Below, in pieces: positions 13,175 through 25,120 of a DNA stretch of 64,000 nt; positions within the stretch are counted from its first letter, which is position 1, and the number at the start of each line of letters is the position of its first letter. The stretch comes from Serinus canaria (lineage: Eukaryota > Chordata > Aves > Passeriformes > Fringillidae): assembly GCF_022539315.1 (NCBI RefSeq), contig NC_066313.1:30603059-30667058 (forward strand). Reading direction: 5' to 3'. The notes beneath the pieces were generated by a model, which was not told the DNA's origin, did not search any database, and saw only the letters and a program-made list of their open reading frames with translations. The translations under genes and the position numbers were made by a program.

Positions 13175-13328
13175 CTCATCTCACAGAAAAAAGCAATCTG
13201 GATTACATTTCTGATACAAGAAGCTAACAGTTTTCAAGTGATTATTTCAGAATAAAACAAAAAAATGGTTTTGTTTCAGTGCTTTTAAAATGAGAACAAT
13301 TAAATTAACTAGTGCATTTAATGTACTT

Positions 13329-13470
13329 TCCCATTCCTGGAAAAGTTCAAGACCAGGTTGCACAAGGCCTTTTTAGTGAAAGGTGTCTCTGACCATGGAA
13401 GGGGAGTTGGAACAAGATAATCTTTAAGGTCCCTTTTAACACAAACCATTCTACAGTTCTATAATTCTAC
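13329..13470 (+). mobile_element. CR1 LINE, 3' end, sense
   Basis: The fragment starts at 'cccattcctggaaaagttca', continues with 'accaggttgcacaaggcc' and 'ggagttggaacaagataatc', and ends with a decayed tail 'ttctataattctac'. It is the third CR1 copy in 1.3 kb and belongs to the 'gttggaactagatgatcttt' class, unlike its neighbour at 12990-13174. Confidence 0.85.
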
Positions 13471-15824
13471 TTGCATTCTTTCATTAGACAGCAAGACTGC
13501 TCACTATTTGTAGATTCCAGTTAAAAAATGCATGTATCTGTAGACAAGATTTTTACTTTTAGTACAAAATCTAAATATAGTTGATCTTGGATAGTCAAGA
13601 TTAGCAAAAATTCTAAAAGACTAAAGACTAGAAGCCTGCAGTTATCTTCACAAGTTGTTCTAGGAAGCTTTGAAGCCATCCTTAACTTGGATTAATTTGG
13701 ATCTTAACTAGCATTGCCAACCCACATACTACAAGACAAAAATTATTCTTCCAAACAATGGTTTCTCAGCTTTTAGACGATGACTAAATGAAGTGGAAAA
13801 GCATAGGTAGTTCTGGAGAGAGGACAGCATTAGGTGAGAACATAAAAGTATGGGACAATAAACAAAGAATACTTCAACTAGTTCAAAGTGGACATGAAAA
13901 CACAAAACTAGTTTTTGCTTCTGTTTGTGTTCTTCTACGTTGCAGGCTAAAAGTATATTGGATCAAATCTGCATTTTCTTTTCCAAATCTATTTCATAAA
14001 AAAAAGCAATTTTTCAATATTTATTGCATATTTTCTATGACATTTTTCCAGGCAAACCAAAAATGAAAAAAAAATAACCAGCAATACAGATTTCTGCAGT
14101 TGAAAAAAAATGGGATGCCAAACAATAAAGCCAATAATATCAATAATTATTTTAGGAGACCTGATGAAGCAGGCTTGCATGTGGGTGTCTGTTGCCATTT
14201 CAAAACCACAAGAAGTAGGCTGCCAATAGTGCTAACTGAGAGGAAACAAATACACTTGCAACTTCTTGGCACTGAATAGTAACTAGTATTTATTGCATTT
14301 AAGCTCATTTTATCTGACTTTTCATTTAATTGCACTTTGCTTCTAACAGAGTGCATTATATTAAATATTAAATATCTTGGTTAGGATGTCAAGGCACACT
14401 TTGCTGTCTTTTTAGATTACTGAACAGTAGTTCATGTAGGAATTATTTAGGGTTGCTGAAGGCAGAAAATTAAATGTGATGGGGTGAAATTAGAAAAGGA
14501 AAAAGTATAGGCAGTTAAAGTAGTCATATCCAGAAAACTGTAAACCATTTCTCAGGGAAGAATAGATCTTTCCTTTCTTCAGATTTTTTCAAATAGACTA
14601 AAGGACTGACAACAGCTGTTCAATAATAAATGGTGCTGCACAGAGAGAATAAATCATGGTCTTTGTTGATAGTACAACAGTCTCTTGCCGTAAGCAGGGG
14701 CCTGGGAGTCAGAAGCTGTTTTCCCAGCTTTGCCACTGACTTCCTTTGTAATCTTTTCTGGATCACCTCAGCAATTTCACTCTCTCTTGGTCTCTTGCAG
14801 AGTCTTAAATCTCTCCAAGTGAGGTCTAACTCTAACTGGGGCTTGTCATCCCTGCAATGCAATGTTATTGTCACTTGCTGCAATGCAAATCATAAAGAAA
14901 TGCTGCATTAACTAGTAATGCTCACTCTCTTCCTCTTACACTACATTCTATTAGCTTTTTTTCTCCCCATTCAAATGCAGCAGGATCTAAAAGAACCCAA
15001 TTGCTTACTTGGATGCTTGCAAACTTACACCCCTGGAAAACTTCATGTTAAAAAGACTTTACAATCTACAAGTGAAATGATCACTGCTCTCAGAAACTCA
15101 TCCCTAATCTCTTTTACTCTAGTCCTTCGTCAGCTGCCAGCACCCAACATCTGAAGAGGTCTTACTCTTAACACCTTTTTTTCATGACAGGAACAAGACA
15201 TAAATTTCTCAGAGATAGATGTTTTTGTGCTGTTAGTCACCAGGCTGCTTCTATACTTGAGCAATGAGAACCACCTCCAGAATATGTTTCTCTTTCTCTC
15301 TATTAATAAAACTGAGATGTCTAGATGATTCCTCTAGGAATGACTATGCTGGCTTGGACCCGTGACTCATCAACTCAAGTGACCAACATGGACTTTTGAG
15401 GAAACTGTCCAAACCAGATAACGATATTGAGAGCTATGTCTGCTGAATATTTCCCCAGACCCCCAGTCTTCAGTCAGAGAGGGAGGTGTTGTGATTAATT
15501 GCTTTCAAAAGATGTTTCTCCATGAAGTTGTTTGAAACATGCACAACCAGCTAAATAAGTAATCTGCTGATGCCTATAGTTACTAAAGAAGCAGCTCAGT
15601 CTGTAAACTCTGTATTTTATTGCTGTTCTGCAGCTATTTTTATTTTTACTTCTGGTGGCATTTTACCACCCCTTCTTTTATTCTGTAGAAGAAAGCCATG
15701 ATACTACAGGAACTGTCAGCCTGAGCACTGTTCAGGAGGCTGGGGTATCTGCTTGGGGGAGACTGAACCAAGTGGTGAGATTACTTACAGGAAAAGCAGA
15801 GTAACTGAGAATCATATCCCAGAC
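13471..15824. other. Unique AT-rich stretch
   Basis: About 2.3 kb with no recognised repeat or exon. Open frames of up to 93 codons (for example 14630-14911 plus and 14620-14883 minus) overlap each other on opposite strands and show no domain, so I treat them as chance. Confidence 0.5.
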
Positions 15825-15982
15825 ACACTGTGGATGCCCCATCCCTAGAAGTGTTCAAGGTCAGGTTGGATGGGACTTTAAATAGCCTGGTCTAGTGGAA
15901 AGTGTCTTTGCCCATAGCAGGGGATTGGAACTAGATGATCTTTAAGGTCTTTTCCAACCCAAAATATTCTATAATTCTATGA
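15825..15982 (+). mobile_element. CR1 LINE, 3' end, sense
   Basis: 'catccctagaagtgttcaag', 'caggttggatgggac', 'ggaactagatgatctttaag', 'tcttttccaaccc' and the tail 'ttctataattctatg' follow in CR1 order. This is a 5'-truncated copy of the same class as 13329-13470, without coding sequence. Confidence 0.88.
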
Positions 15983-16850
15983 AAACTTAAGGCTGGAGGA
16001 GGAATTGAGAGAAGGGGAATGAAAACAGTTCCTTTCTACCAGCAAATAACCATGCTTTCCAGGTCTCGCTTGGAGCCAAGGCTTCTGTTCCAAGTTCACC
16101 TCTGAACTTGACCCACCACACTTTCCAGGAGGTTGGTCACATTAAATTGCTCCAAGTATTTTATTGAGAATTGACAGATTGTTCTGCCTCTCTGTAAACT
16201 CCCATTCCATGCAGTAGCTATCTTTTAAATCATGGGCTGGCATCTTTCCCAATTTTCCACTTCTAAAACCTACCCAGTTGTCATATAACTACTATTTTCT
16301 CTCACACTTCCTTACAATAGGACTGTTTTATGCTTGTTTATTTTGCTGCTGTGGGTTTATTTTGATCACAATGGATCACTGTCAGGGCATGAGTAATATC
16401 TACAAAACAGCAACTACAATCCCATCTATCATCACAAAACTTCTTGGAAAACAGTAGTACACCTCTTCTGTCCTTCTGTGAACTTTTGGACCAATCCTCA
16501 TTGTATTTCCCCCAAATTCAGCATCACTTTCCCTCTGATCACAGAAAAAACAATAGGAAAGCCTTCCTGGATAATGAGAGAAGGATTGGAGTTAGTCAGA
16601 AGAGCACTCAAAATTTCATGATGGAGATCACAACTGTCATCTTCTTATGTGCATCTCCTATTGTTATTCAGGGAAAAGAGATAGAATAGGATTTTCTTTA
16701 GGGAACTTCTTTTTTTTTTCCCCTATATTATATCACATTGAGCTCAATATAAAACAATAGAAAACATGTATTTGTACCTACAAAAGAAGATGAGCTCTCA
16801 ATTGTACACTGTTTAATAAGATGCTTCTCAGCTAGTTTTCTCATTTGTAA
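15983..16850. other. Unique stretch, nothing recognised
   Basis: About 0.9 kb. An 81-codon frame at 16444-16689 on the plus strand has no recognisable domain. No repeat is recognised. Confidence 0.5.
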
Positions 16851-16940
16851 ATAGAATCATAGAATCATTATGGTTGAAAAACACCTCCAAGATGTCCAGC
16901 TTTCAACAAATACTCTATACCAACTAAACCACATCATGAA
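16851..16940 (-). mobile_element. CR1 LINE, short 3' end, antisense
   Basis: 'atagaatcatagaatcatta' marks the inverted CR1 tail, followed by 'acctccaagatg' and a region ending 'actaaaccacatcatgaa', which resembles the inverted 'acatggtttagt' part of the 3' untranslated region. Only about 90 bases are recognisable. Confidence 0.75.
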
Positions 16941-17173
16941 GGTTGAAGCTGATCTTGTGGTCCTGTTGATTTAGAATCCCTTTGGCCAAATTCATGCTTG
17001 ATAGGATGGACTCTGAATAGGGTATGGAGAAAGTCTTGGTGTTTAAGAACAATATCTGTTACTGAATACTCCTGAGGGAAGCTGGTGACAGAATTGAGAG
17101 GATAAGGCATACTCTGGAGATTGAAAGTAATAGATGAGAGTAGTGAGGAGGAAAAAAGTCAGATGCCAAAGGC

Positions 17174-17333
17174 AAAAAAAAAAAGAAAAGAAAAAGAAAA
17201 GAAAAAGAAAAGAAAAGAAAAAGAAAAAGAAAAGAAAAAGAAAAAGAAAAAGAAAAGAAAAAGAAAAAGAAAAAGAAAAAGAAAAAGAAAAGAAAAGAAA
17301 AAGAAAAAGAAAAAGAAAAAGAAAAAGAAAAAG
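17174..17333. repeat. Purine-only microsatellite, (A4-5 G)n
   Basis: For 160 bases the plus strand holds only A and G, as interspersed AAAAG and AAAAAG units after an initial A run. The mixed unit lengths break frame repeatedly, so the lysine/arginine/glutamate-rich and phenylalanine/serine-rich frames that cross it are artefacts. Such polypurine-polypyrimidine tracts with mirror symmetry can form triplex (H-DNA) structures and vary in length between individuals. It does not follow a CR1 tail. Confidence 0.95.
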
Positions 17334-18289
17334 TTTTAAACTGCCAAAATGCCCAATCAGCTCTAGTTCCCAGCTCTGTCAGATAGTTTAAATCCACTTC
17401 CAGTGTCAAAGCTGAAGAGGAATCTGCTCAGAATTACTTTTCATTAAAGGAAGCAGCTACTGGGAGTACAAGTTGCAAACAGGCTTTGGAGGAGAAGATG
17501 AGCAGGGAGATGATCAAGGAAATCTCACATTGAGGGAGGACTAGGAAAAAGCAGGCTTGATCTTCCTCTCACTTAAAGCAGTTCTACATGTTAAAACAGC
17601 TGATTTCAGAACAACCTGCTCCATATTTTCAGCAGTGTAAAAACATGAGACCAACTATGTTCCCAGGGAATGCATTCTATAATATATACCATCCCTATAT
17701 TCTTTTATCTAACTTTTTTTGAACCATTTTCATTTATTTCCATTTTCAGGGAAAAAAGCATGAGTAAATAAATTACCTTATTAAAAAAAAGGAATAAAAC
17801 AATCATTTCCTCAGAGTTCCCATTCACACATATTATGATGGCATGATAACTAAGTTCTGAATTTGGATTAATATTATATATAGGTGATGGAATATGGCAA
17901 CAAGGATGTTTATTAGCATATGTTCCCCCCAAAGCATTAATTCTTGACTCAATGTGGTGACAAAAATTGTCATTTTGTCTTATCTAACAAAAAGTTTCAA
18001 TGCATTTGCAATAGAGAAGTCCAAGAAGCACCAAAATGTTTGAGTTTTATGTTATATGGTCAGATAAACCAGCAGAACCAGTTTTAAGAAAAACATTTTG
18101 TATGATGCTTGCTGATCAAGCAGCCAAGTACTCTACAACCATAAAGCAGGCTGTGTTTACATGTGTAAGCATGAAAATTACTATCAGGCACAAATATATA
18201 TCAACATTGTGCTGCCTGGCCCCTGACAGTTGAGGCTATAGCCAATATATTACACACAGATGTACATTTTGTAATGCTTTCATTTAAAA
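17334..18289. other. Unique stretch, nothing recognised
   Basis: About 1 kb of AT-rich DNA after the purine tract. No exon or repeat family is recognised. Confidence 0.5.
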
Positions 18290-18520
18290 GGTTTAAGCTG
18301 TTTCCAAGGGGACTGCTCCAGCTCCCAGACAAACGGCCGCTTGACAGCTCTCCTAGTGCTCAAAGCTCTCATGCAATTTTGTTCAATACACAAAGTGCCA
18401 GGCTGAAGGAAATTGCTGTTCCTCATCTGATGCTAAGTGATTGGCTTTCTATCTTCATTAAATGTGTGCTACTCCATGCCTCAAAGACATTTTACCTTGT
18501 CCTGGAATGTGAACTTTAGC
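18290..18520. promoter_or_regulatory. Possible conserved non-coding element
   Basis: The composition is even, without low-complexity runs. It contains 'ctaagtgattggctttctat' (an NKX-type AAGTG core with a CCAAT-box complement, ATTGG) and a homeodomain-like TTCATTAAAT. An 81-codon plus-strand frame crosses it but shows no domain. I infer a possible regulatory element from texture alone; conservation has not been tested. Confidence 0.22.
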
Positions 18521-18899
18521 AGCTTTTTGAAATACCCAGAAGGGCTTGTGGAAATAAGAAGGAAAATCCTAAGTCCTGCCTGCCCATGCCCTTACCCCTG
18601 TTAAATCGATTAGAGATTGGACAGATCAGATGTTGTCTCACTAGATGTGCTGAGTTAGTCTTAAAAGTTGGTTTCAGAATTCAAATGAGATTCTATTCCG
18701 CAAGACCCCAGTCTCATCTGCAAAGGTGAACTAGGAATGGAGGAAAAGAAAAAAGAGTAAAAAAGAAAGAAAGATTTTGTCTGTGAGGGGAGCATTTATA
18801 TATGATGGATTAAAAAATTAAGGCAGTACCAGGGAAACATTAGCTGTGCTGCTCGTGACTGTAGATTTCCCTGGCTCACTACAGTGCCAGATGCCCTCC
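18521..18899. other. Unique stretch, nothing recognised
   Basis: A short unique segment between two candidate regulatory segments. It contains an A/G-rich patch near 18740-18775. No other feature is recognised. Confidence 0.45.
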
Positions 18900-19270
18900 C
18901 TCTTTTTTAATTCCAATGAGGATCCAGATACACAGATTCATTAAAAATGGGGTTCAGCCTTTAGAGAAATGAACATCCACTTTTCTCTCTCCCATTTTGG
19001 TAATAATGAAGAGCTGCTGCACCTCTCAAAGCTTGAAAACACAATTGTGCTGTTGAAAGCCATTATAATGAGATCTCTGTGTGAGAGTCAGGTCTGATCA
19101 AATAATAGACCTTCCCTGTTTGTGTTTAAGGATGGGTAAACAATGTCAAAGTGAAACCTAACCAGAAGAAATTGCATGAGCTTCTTACATTCGTGCAGCC
19201 CTTTTGTTTGGCTGCTATTTAGAGCTTTACTGGTCTGTGGCTGGTCTGAGGTCTGATACAAAGCCACTAC
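18900..19270. promoter_or_regulatory. Possible conserved non-coding element
   Basis: A run of mixed-composition sequence contains several AT-core homeodomain-like sites: 'ttcattaaaaatgg', 'ggtaataatgaag' and 'ccattataatgaga'. It also has a fork-head-like 'gggtaaacaatgtc' near 19134. No repeat family matches. The density of distinct motif cores resembles developmental enhancers, but this is inference. Confidence 0.25.
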
Positions 19271-19674
19271 TCATTTATGAAAAAAGGTGACTATTTACCC
19301 TGCTGACAACTCAGACACTAGAGAGAAACTGAAAACGGCAAGAGCATTATGCCCCGTGGACAAGATAATCACCCTTAAAAGTCTGGGTGGATGGTGGCAT
19401 TATGAGTTCTCATCCACTCCTTCCCATACTCCTTGAACAGCATATATCTGTGTGTAAAAGGGATAGAACAGTGAAGGCATCATTACCAGGAAAATGTACT
19501 TTGGGCAGAATGAGAAACAGCCCCATTATAGTCAAGCATGAGGGGACAAATTTGCATTGAGAAATCCCAGGAACAGAGGGGTGCCAGCATTCTATTGGAA
19601 ATTACCATGCATCTTCCAGGTGAGGAATCCCATAATACTTTATGATGCACTGGAGGAGATCGACTTATGGTGGA
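19271..19674. other. Unique stretch, nothing recognised
   Basis: Unique sequence up to the next CR1 end. The last ~60 bases may belong to a diverged extension of that CR1, but I cannot align them. Confidence 0.45.
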
Positions 19675-19770
19675 GGGGCATGGTTGAGTGGTGGACTTAA
19701 CAGTGCTGGATTACCAGTTGGATTCAATGATCTCTGCAGTGTTTTCAAACCTAAGTGATTCTATGACTCT
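19675..19770 (+). mobile_element. CR1 LINE, 3' end, sense
   Basis: 'catggttgagtggtggactt', 'aacagtgctggattaccagt', 'ttttcaaacctaagtgattc' and the tail 'tctatgactct' follow the class with 'catggtttagtggtggactt'. About 95 bases are recognisable. Confidence 0.82.
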
Positions 19771-22700
19771 AAATATGTAGTTATGCAAACATTCTGCTCC
19801 ACCCCCTGAAAATGTTCCAGCCTGCACAGTCTACATCATATGACCAGGAAAATCATAATAAACTCAAAAGCTGTGGAGCTCTTTCATCTCAGGGATGAGG
19901 TTAATGGTCTCCAGAGGCTTTCTGTGCATTTGAAGAACCTTCCAGGTGCTTCTACATGATTTACCAAAATGAGTAACACTTCATCCAGCTAAAGCTTAGC
20001 ACTGGAAGATTTTGGGGAACAGATTTCTCTCACCCTGACTTTGAACACTTAACTGACCTGCTAAATTAAAATAATTATGCTTTTGTGGAATGGAAATAAT
20101 TTATTGATAATAAAGGTGCTTCTGTTCACTGGCTAAAATGCACTCTAGAACAACTAAATTTGTAACATAATTGACACTGATACAATTCAAAAATTAAACA
20201 GAAGGAAATCTGATTATTCCTCTAACAAGACAGGATTCCCTCTAGAGTTCTCCTACACTCTAGGACATCAGCCACTGTGCTTCTGAAACTATCTTGTGTG
20301 TTTAGTAACCCCCCCAATCTACGTCATACCATAACAATGAAATCAGAAAAGCAAACACAAAAAATCCTACTTTTTAAAAATTGAAAATATTCAGGAGTAA
20401 AAATGAACTGAATGTTCAGATTAGTAATTCCCCAGTTCTAAAAAAGCCATATGATCTAAGGGAGCAGATAACAATGCTGATGACACTTTGTCAACAGCGT
20501 TCCAGGAATCCTTTGTGAAGGAACAACTGACTTTTGTCTTTACTTTTTTATTAAGAAATGATAATTCAAATAAATAGCTGAGAGGTTTTTATTTAAATTT
20601 CAGATCTCTATTGGAATATATATGGAAAAATTGTATTTAGAAATTTGAGAGCTTTCTCTGTTAGGTGGTGCAGAGAAACTGGCTACAGGAGAATCTACAA
20701 AAGAAAGATTGATGTTTTCCAAATGCAAGTTGCCCAGGAATGGGGATAAACAACCAATCTACTTGGAAACACAATTCCAATAGCAGTTGTTTGCAGTTAT
20801 GAATGTACACTCCTATCTTTATATTCCACATGTGGATATAAATTGTCAGCCTTGCTCTGCACTTACCCATGTGTCATACCTGTGAAATATTTTATTATAT
20901 AAACAAAACCATGTATCACTTTATAGGCCAGTATTTCCATGCAGATCTGACACCAAAAGGGGTGCTGTACTACACTGTTACTATGTGGTCTATCAAGAAG
21001 CTCAACCAGTGCCTTTCAGCATGCAGAAACAGGAGATAGCCCTTTCCACTTTAATCTTGAGACAAAGAGCAAGGTATTCAGTCTTTCCTCCCCATTTCTC
21101 TGCTGTTAAACCAGGGAACCAGCTGTTTCTTCCACAGGGTGGTGAATGTTTGTAAAGTTTTCAAACAAGTACATTAAATTATTCATCAAGAATATAAATA
21201 TTAATGGTTTGATTCAACATAGCGATAATCTGTCTTTCTTTAAAACTTTGAATTATTCTCCTTCACCACAGCATCTAAAAAGGAACCAAACTATATAATA
21301 TTTCATGAGCAACCAAGAGCAACAGAAAAGTTCTGGGACGTCTTGGTGCTGCTATGGCTTTTCTCCTTGGTAATAATTCTTAGGTTTTAGAAGGGAGAGT
21401 TTTCCATTTTTGCTCCTGCTTTGATTTGTGGTTTTGATGGCTGATTGATTTTTCTGTGTAACTGATTTTATTTTGCTGTTATTTGATTTACTAAAGTCAG
21501 CAAAGTGAGGGTTGAGGCCATGACTGTGTTTTGAGCAAACTTCATGTTATGTTGGAAGGATTTTTTTGAGAGTGTGCACTAGACCTTTATTAAGACCCAT
21601 GCAATTGTAGTTTTCCATCAGCCAAGACTCTGCACTGGTATGATAGAGAAATTGTTACACAGTTAGTAAAAGAGGTGTAAAATAAGGTTGAATCTAACCA
21701 GTTTGTTCCCTTGTGCAATGTTAACTACGCTCTGAGGCTGGGAAGATAAGCCCAATGTTTTGCCCCATCTGTACTGAGGGACAAGGGTGACATCTGAGCT
21801 CATCACAGTTGTGAGGACTCACCCCAAGGATGATGTTCTCACAGGAGCTGGGCTAAATGCAGCTTCACCTACAGAGGTAATTTAAATACACAAAAACCAT
21901 CCACAAGCACTGAGGCCAACTGGCACAGAGCAGTGAGCATCTAAGCCAGTAACCTTTCATAGTCTCCAAAACAACACAGATGCATAAAAAGAGACTGGTG
22001 GAAATGAGCTCTGTTTTTCTTTTTTAGTTCCTGATCCAGACTGAAGTATTACTTGGGAGAGCACCAGTTGACACAGGCAAACACCATATCACAGATGCTT
22101 CTGACAGTGCAACAGCAGAAATTACTGTATTGTAGTGCCTAGGACTGTTTCCAGACACTGTTTCATTTACTTCTTGGATATAGTCTTCATATTCTCATCT
22201 GTGAGATGAGCTCTAACATCTACTGTAGAGGGAAAATTATTCAGTATATGCCCTGACTATGCCAGAGCAGGAAGGTCTGGGAATATTAAAGTAGTTGCCA
22301 AACAGTAATGCACAATGTTTTAATTATTCAGAACCACTCTGCCATTGTCACAGAGAAAATACAAGGGCTTGGCAGAAATAAAACCCCACAATCACCAGCA
22401 AAACCAAGAGAGAATTTGGAATCCCCAGGTGTTTCTTTCCAGATGTTGTCTCTGATGATGCTGCTGTGGGGGTTTAACTCTTGAGCCAGAGAATAAATAT
22501 GAAAGCTAGTGTTCTGTATGTATGCACACCTGCACCTTTTTAGTACAAACAGCACAATTTAAGCAGAGACACACAATGTAATCTAGTTTATAGATCTGTA
22601 TAAATGTTTTATGGCAACACTTGATTATGTGATGTCCCAAATGATTTATCAAAAAAGCTGATGTAAAAGACCAGCAAGAAATGCTGGGGAATTAACTGCC

Positions 22701-23108
22701 TCATTCTTTCGGTGGAAAAAACAAATACTCAGAGCCCTCAGGAAACTTGAAACCTGTCTGGTGCAGAAAAAAGCTTGTAATTTGTTTGCATTTGATGACT
22801 CTCCTTAGTTGCAGGCAGTAGTGCTAAACTCACAATTTGTGACAAGTAAAAAGAGGTGCAAGGAAGGTGCAGTGCACATTAAAGTAGTTTAATCACCTAC
22901 AGAATACAGCTTCTGCAAAGCAGGTTTTCCTCACTGTGCTTCACTGCTCAAACTGGCGGGGAAAAAAAAAGAGGAAAAGCAGGCTTCATAGTAGACTTTA
23001 AAATACTGAAATAGATAACTATCAGGAATAGATTGGCAAATAAAAAATGCAGATTATCTGGGAGAAGTGTATCATCCAACTTCCATTTTTCTGATATCAA
23101 CAGTGTCT
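19771..23108. other. Unique AT-rich stretch
   Basis: About 3.3 kb with no recognised repeat, exon or RNA gene. Sequence around 22620-22860 has enhancer-like texture (mixed composition and several short homeodomain-like cores) but nothing specific. Open frames are all under 80 codons. Confidence 0.5.
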
Positions 23109-23550
23109 GTCCAGAGAAGGGCAATAAAGCTCATATAAGGTTTGGAGCATACGTCTTATGAGGAGTGGCTGCATGAGCTGGGAGTGTCTAGTCTGGAGAA
23201 AATAAGGCTCAGGAGAGACTTTATCAATCTCTACAACTACCTGAAAGGAGGATGTAGTCTGGTGGGGGTTGGTCTTCTCTCCCAGGTAATCAGCAACAGG
23301 ACAAGGGGAAATGTCTCATGCTGCGCCGGGGAGGTTCTTGTTGGATATTAGGAAAAATTTCTTCATTGAAAGAGTTGCTAAGCATTGGAAGAGGCTCCCC
23401 AGGGAAGTGATGGAGTCACCATCCCTGGATGTATTATAAAAGAGTAGACATGACACTTTGCAGACGGTTTTGTGGGTGTGGTGGCATTCGGTCAAAGATG
23501 GAACTTGATAATCCAGGAGATCTTTTCAACCTCGAAGATCCTACAATAAC
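23109..23550 (+). mobile_element. CR1 LINE, sense, with ORF2 C-terminal remnant
   Basis: The coding tail is visible at 23142-23351: a [20 protein letters not shown] segment, then YNYLKGG and NRTRG, matching the CR1 reverse-transcriptase C-terminus. The frame then breaks, and the expected continuation ('ggttcttgttggatattagg', 'gaggctccccagggaagtga', 'gagtcaccatccctgg') appears in other frames. The 3' untranslated region ends at 'cttttcaacctcgaagatcc' with a decayed tail. It is 5'-truncated just before the 'gagaagggcaataaagct' block. Confidence 0.93.
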
Positions 23551-25120
23551 AAAAGACTGGTAATGAGAACTATCCCCCCCTACCCAGGTTACCAAAACAC
23601 AACATGCATCTGTGGTGCTTTCGGTGTGAGCTGCGTCTGTGAGTGACGAACTCCCACAATCTCCTAATAAACTCTGACAGAGGAAATCACAAAATGGTCT
23701 AGGGACCAGGATGTTGCTCTTTTAAGCACTTTAGCAACTCCATGATGACGCCCTGACCTGTTTATTTTCCACATGCTTGGACAAGACAGACAAGTCACAG
23801 ACTCAGTGTGGATTGCAAGCACTTACATGAAGCATATGAATGCGAAGTGCAGAGATCCAGGTAACTCAGAGAGAAATGCAGCTCATTTGGTGATGAAAGC
23901 TCCTCTATTTTAACCTGTGGTATCCATGAAACTAGCTTTTTATGCATAAACAAAGGCAATCTTAGCTTTCTTCTAAACAATGAGCTCTAAGTACAAAGAA
24001 TAAAGAAACAGCTTACGATTGTTCCTGAGGAAATTTTCTGTTCTGACAATGCGTGCGCTGGTTGCATTCTTTTATTAGCCTATGAGAGTCACCACTAAAA
24101 GGATGCTATCTTATACCCTGGCCAATTCCATAATTCCAATGCACAGTCTTGGGAATATCTGCCATTGAAGAAGCAAATGAATGAGCACAAAAGAAAGAGA
24201 GTAATGCCTATGATCTGACCTTTTACATCAAACATTATTATAAGTGAGTTAGTGGGAATAGATGCAATACCCCTACAAGAATCAGAAACAGGTTTTGGCA
24301 AATGATTTGCAAAAAAGGCTGAAAACATGACTGTTGTGTGATGCACCTGACCTGGAAGACTCATCAGTTTATTTCTCTGTTATTGCAAGAAGATGATCTG
24401 TTTCTGATTCGAAAGGCCAAAGGTGGCATATGTATCAGCATATCACTGAACACAATTCTCGTGTATATGGTGCTCACTGAACAAAGAGGATTTTATCTAA
24501 GTCAGCAAAACTATATTAAGATTTATATTAAGCTTTGTAAATTTGGTCATCAGACAGAGTTACACTGGATAAATTAAAGACTGTCAAAAGTATGATCATC
24601 AACCTGTGATTGTTCCCACTGTAGCTGATATGATCCCTGGAAGAGTTTCGATACAGCACTTAAAAATTATTTTGGAGAATATTTGGCTTGTATGGGCAAG
24701 AGGGTATCCTAAGAGGGTGTGTGCAAATGTTCAACTCTGTCTGAAGGAAAAAAAAGTATAGAGATAAATTCTTAAATTTTACAGGTTATCTGAAGTAACA
24801 CCTTTGACTATGTCCTTTGATTTAAGCAACATGAGAGAAAAGTTAAAAACAAATCAGACAAGAGGAAGTGCTGTGGTCATTATTAATGCCTCAGAGATAA
24901 AGAAAGGGACATTCACTGGAATGGGGCCAATATCATAAATTGTAGGTCAAGAAGAGAAGTAAAAGATGGCACATGTCCAGCATTAAGAAACTGAAGCCAG
25001 CCTAAGGTGTTACTTGTGTGAAGTAAGGAGACAATGCCTGCCTCAGTCTTTATTGCCTCTTGACTTCCATCAAGTAGCTGATATGGACAACAGAGTCCCA
25101 GAGGCAGAGAGGTCTGTTGG
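23551..25120. other. Unique stretch, nothing recognised
   Basis: About 1.6 kb without a recognised repeat or exon. Frames of up to 89 codons (24095-24364 minus) show no domain. Confidence 0.5.

Noticed and set aside
14620..14911. Overlapping frames of 87 and 93 codons on opposite strands
   Set aside because: They are mirror shadows of each other, with no domain on either strand.
17059..17409. Frames rich in Phe/Ser (minus) and Lys/Arg/Glu (plus)
   Set aside because: They are translations of the purine-only microsatellite.
21540..21560. 'tgttggaaggatttttttga' as a CR1 end
   Set aside because: The resemblance is limited to a few bases, with no tail or flanking CR1 blocks.
23142..23351. 69-codon frame as an independent small gene
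   Set aside because: The [18 protein letters not shown] and YNYLKGG segments are the CR1 ORF2 tail, so it is annotated as part of that element.
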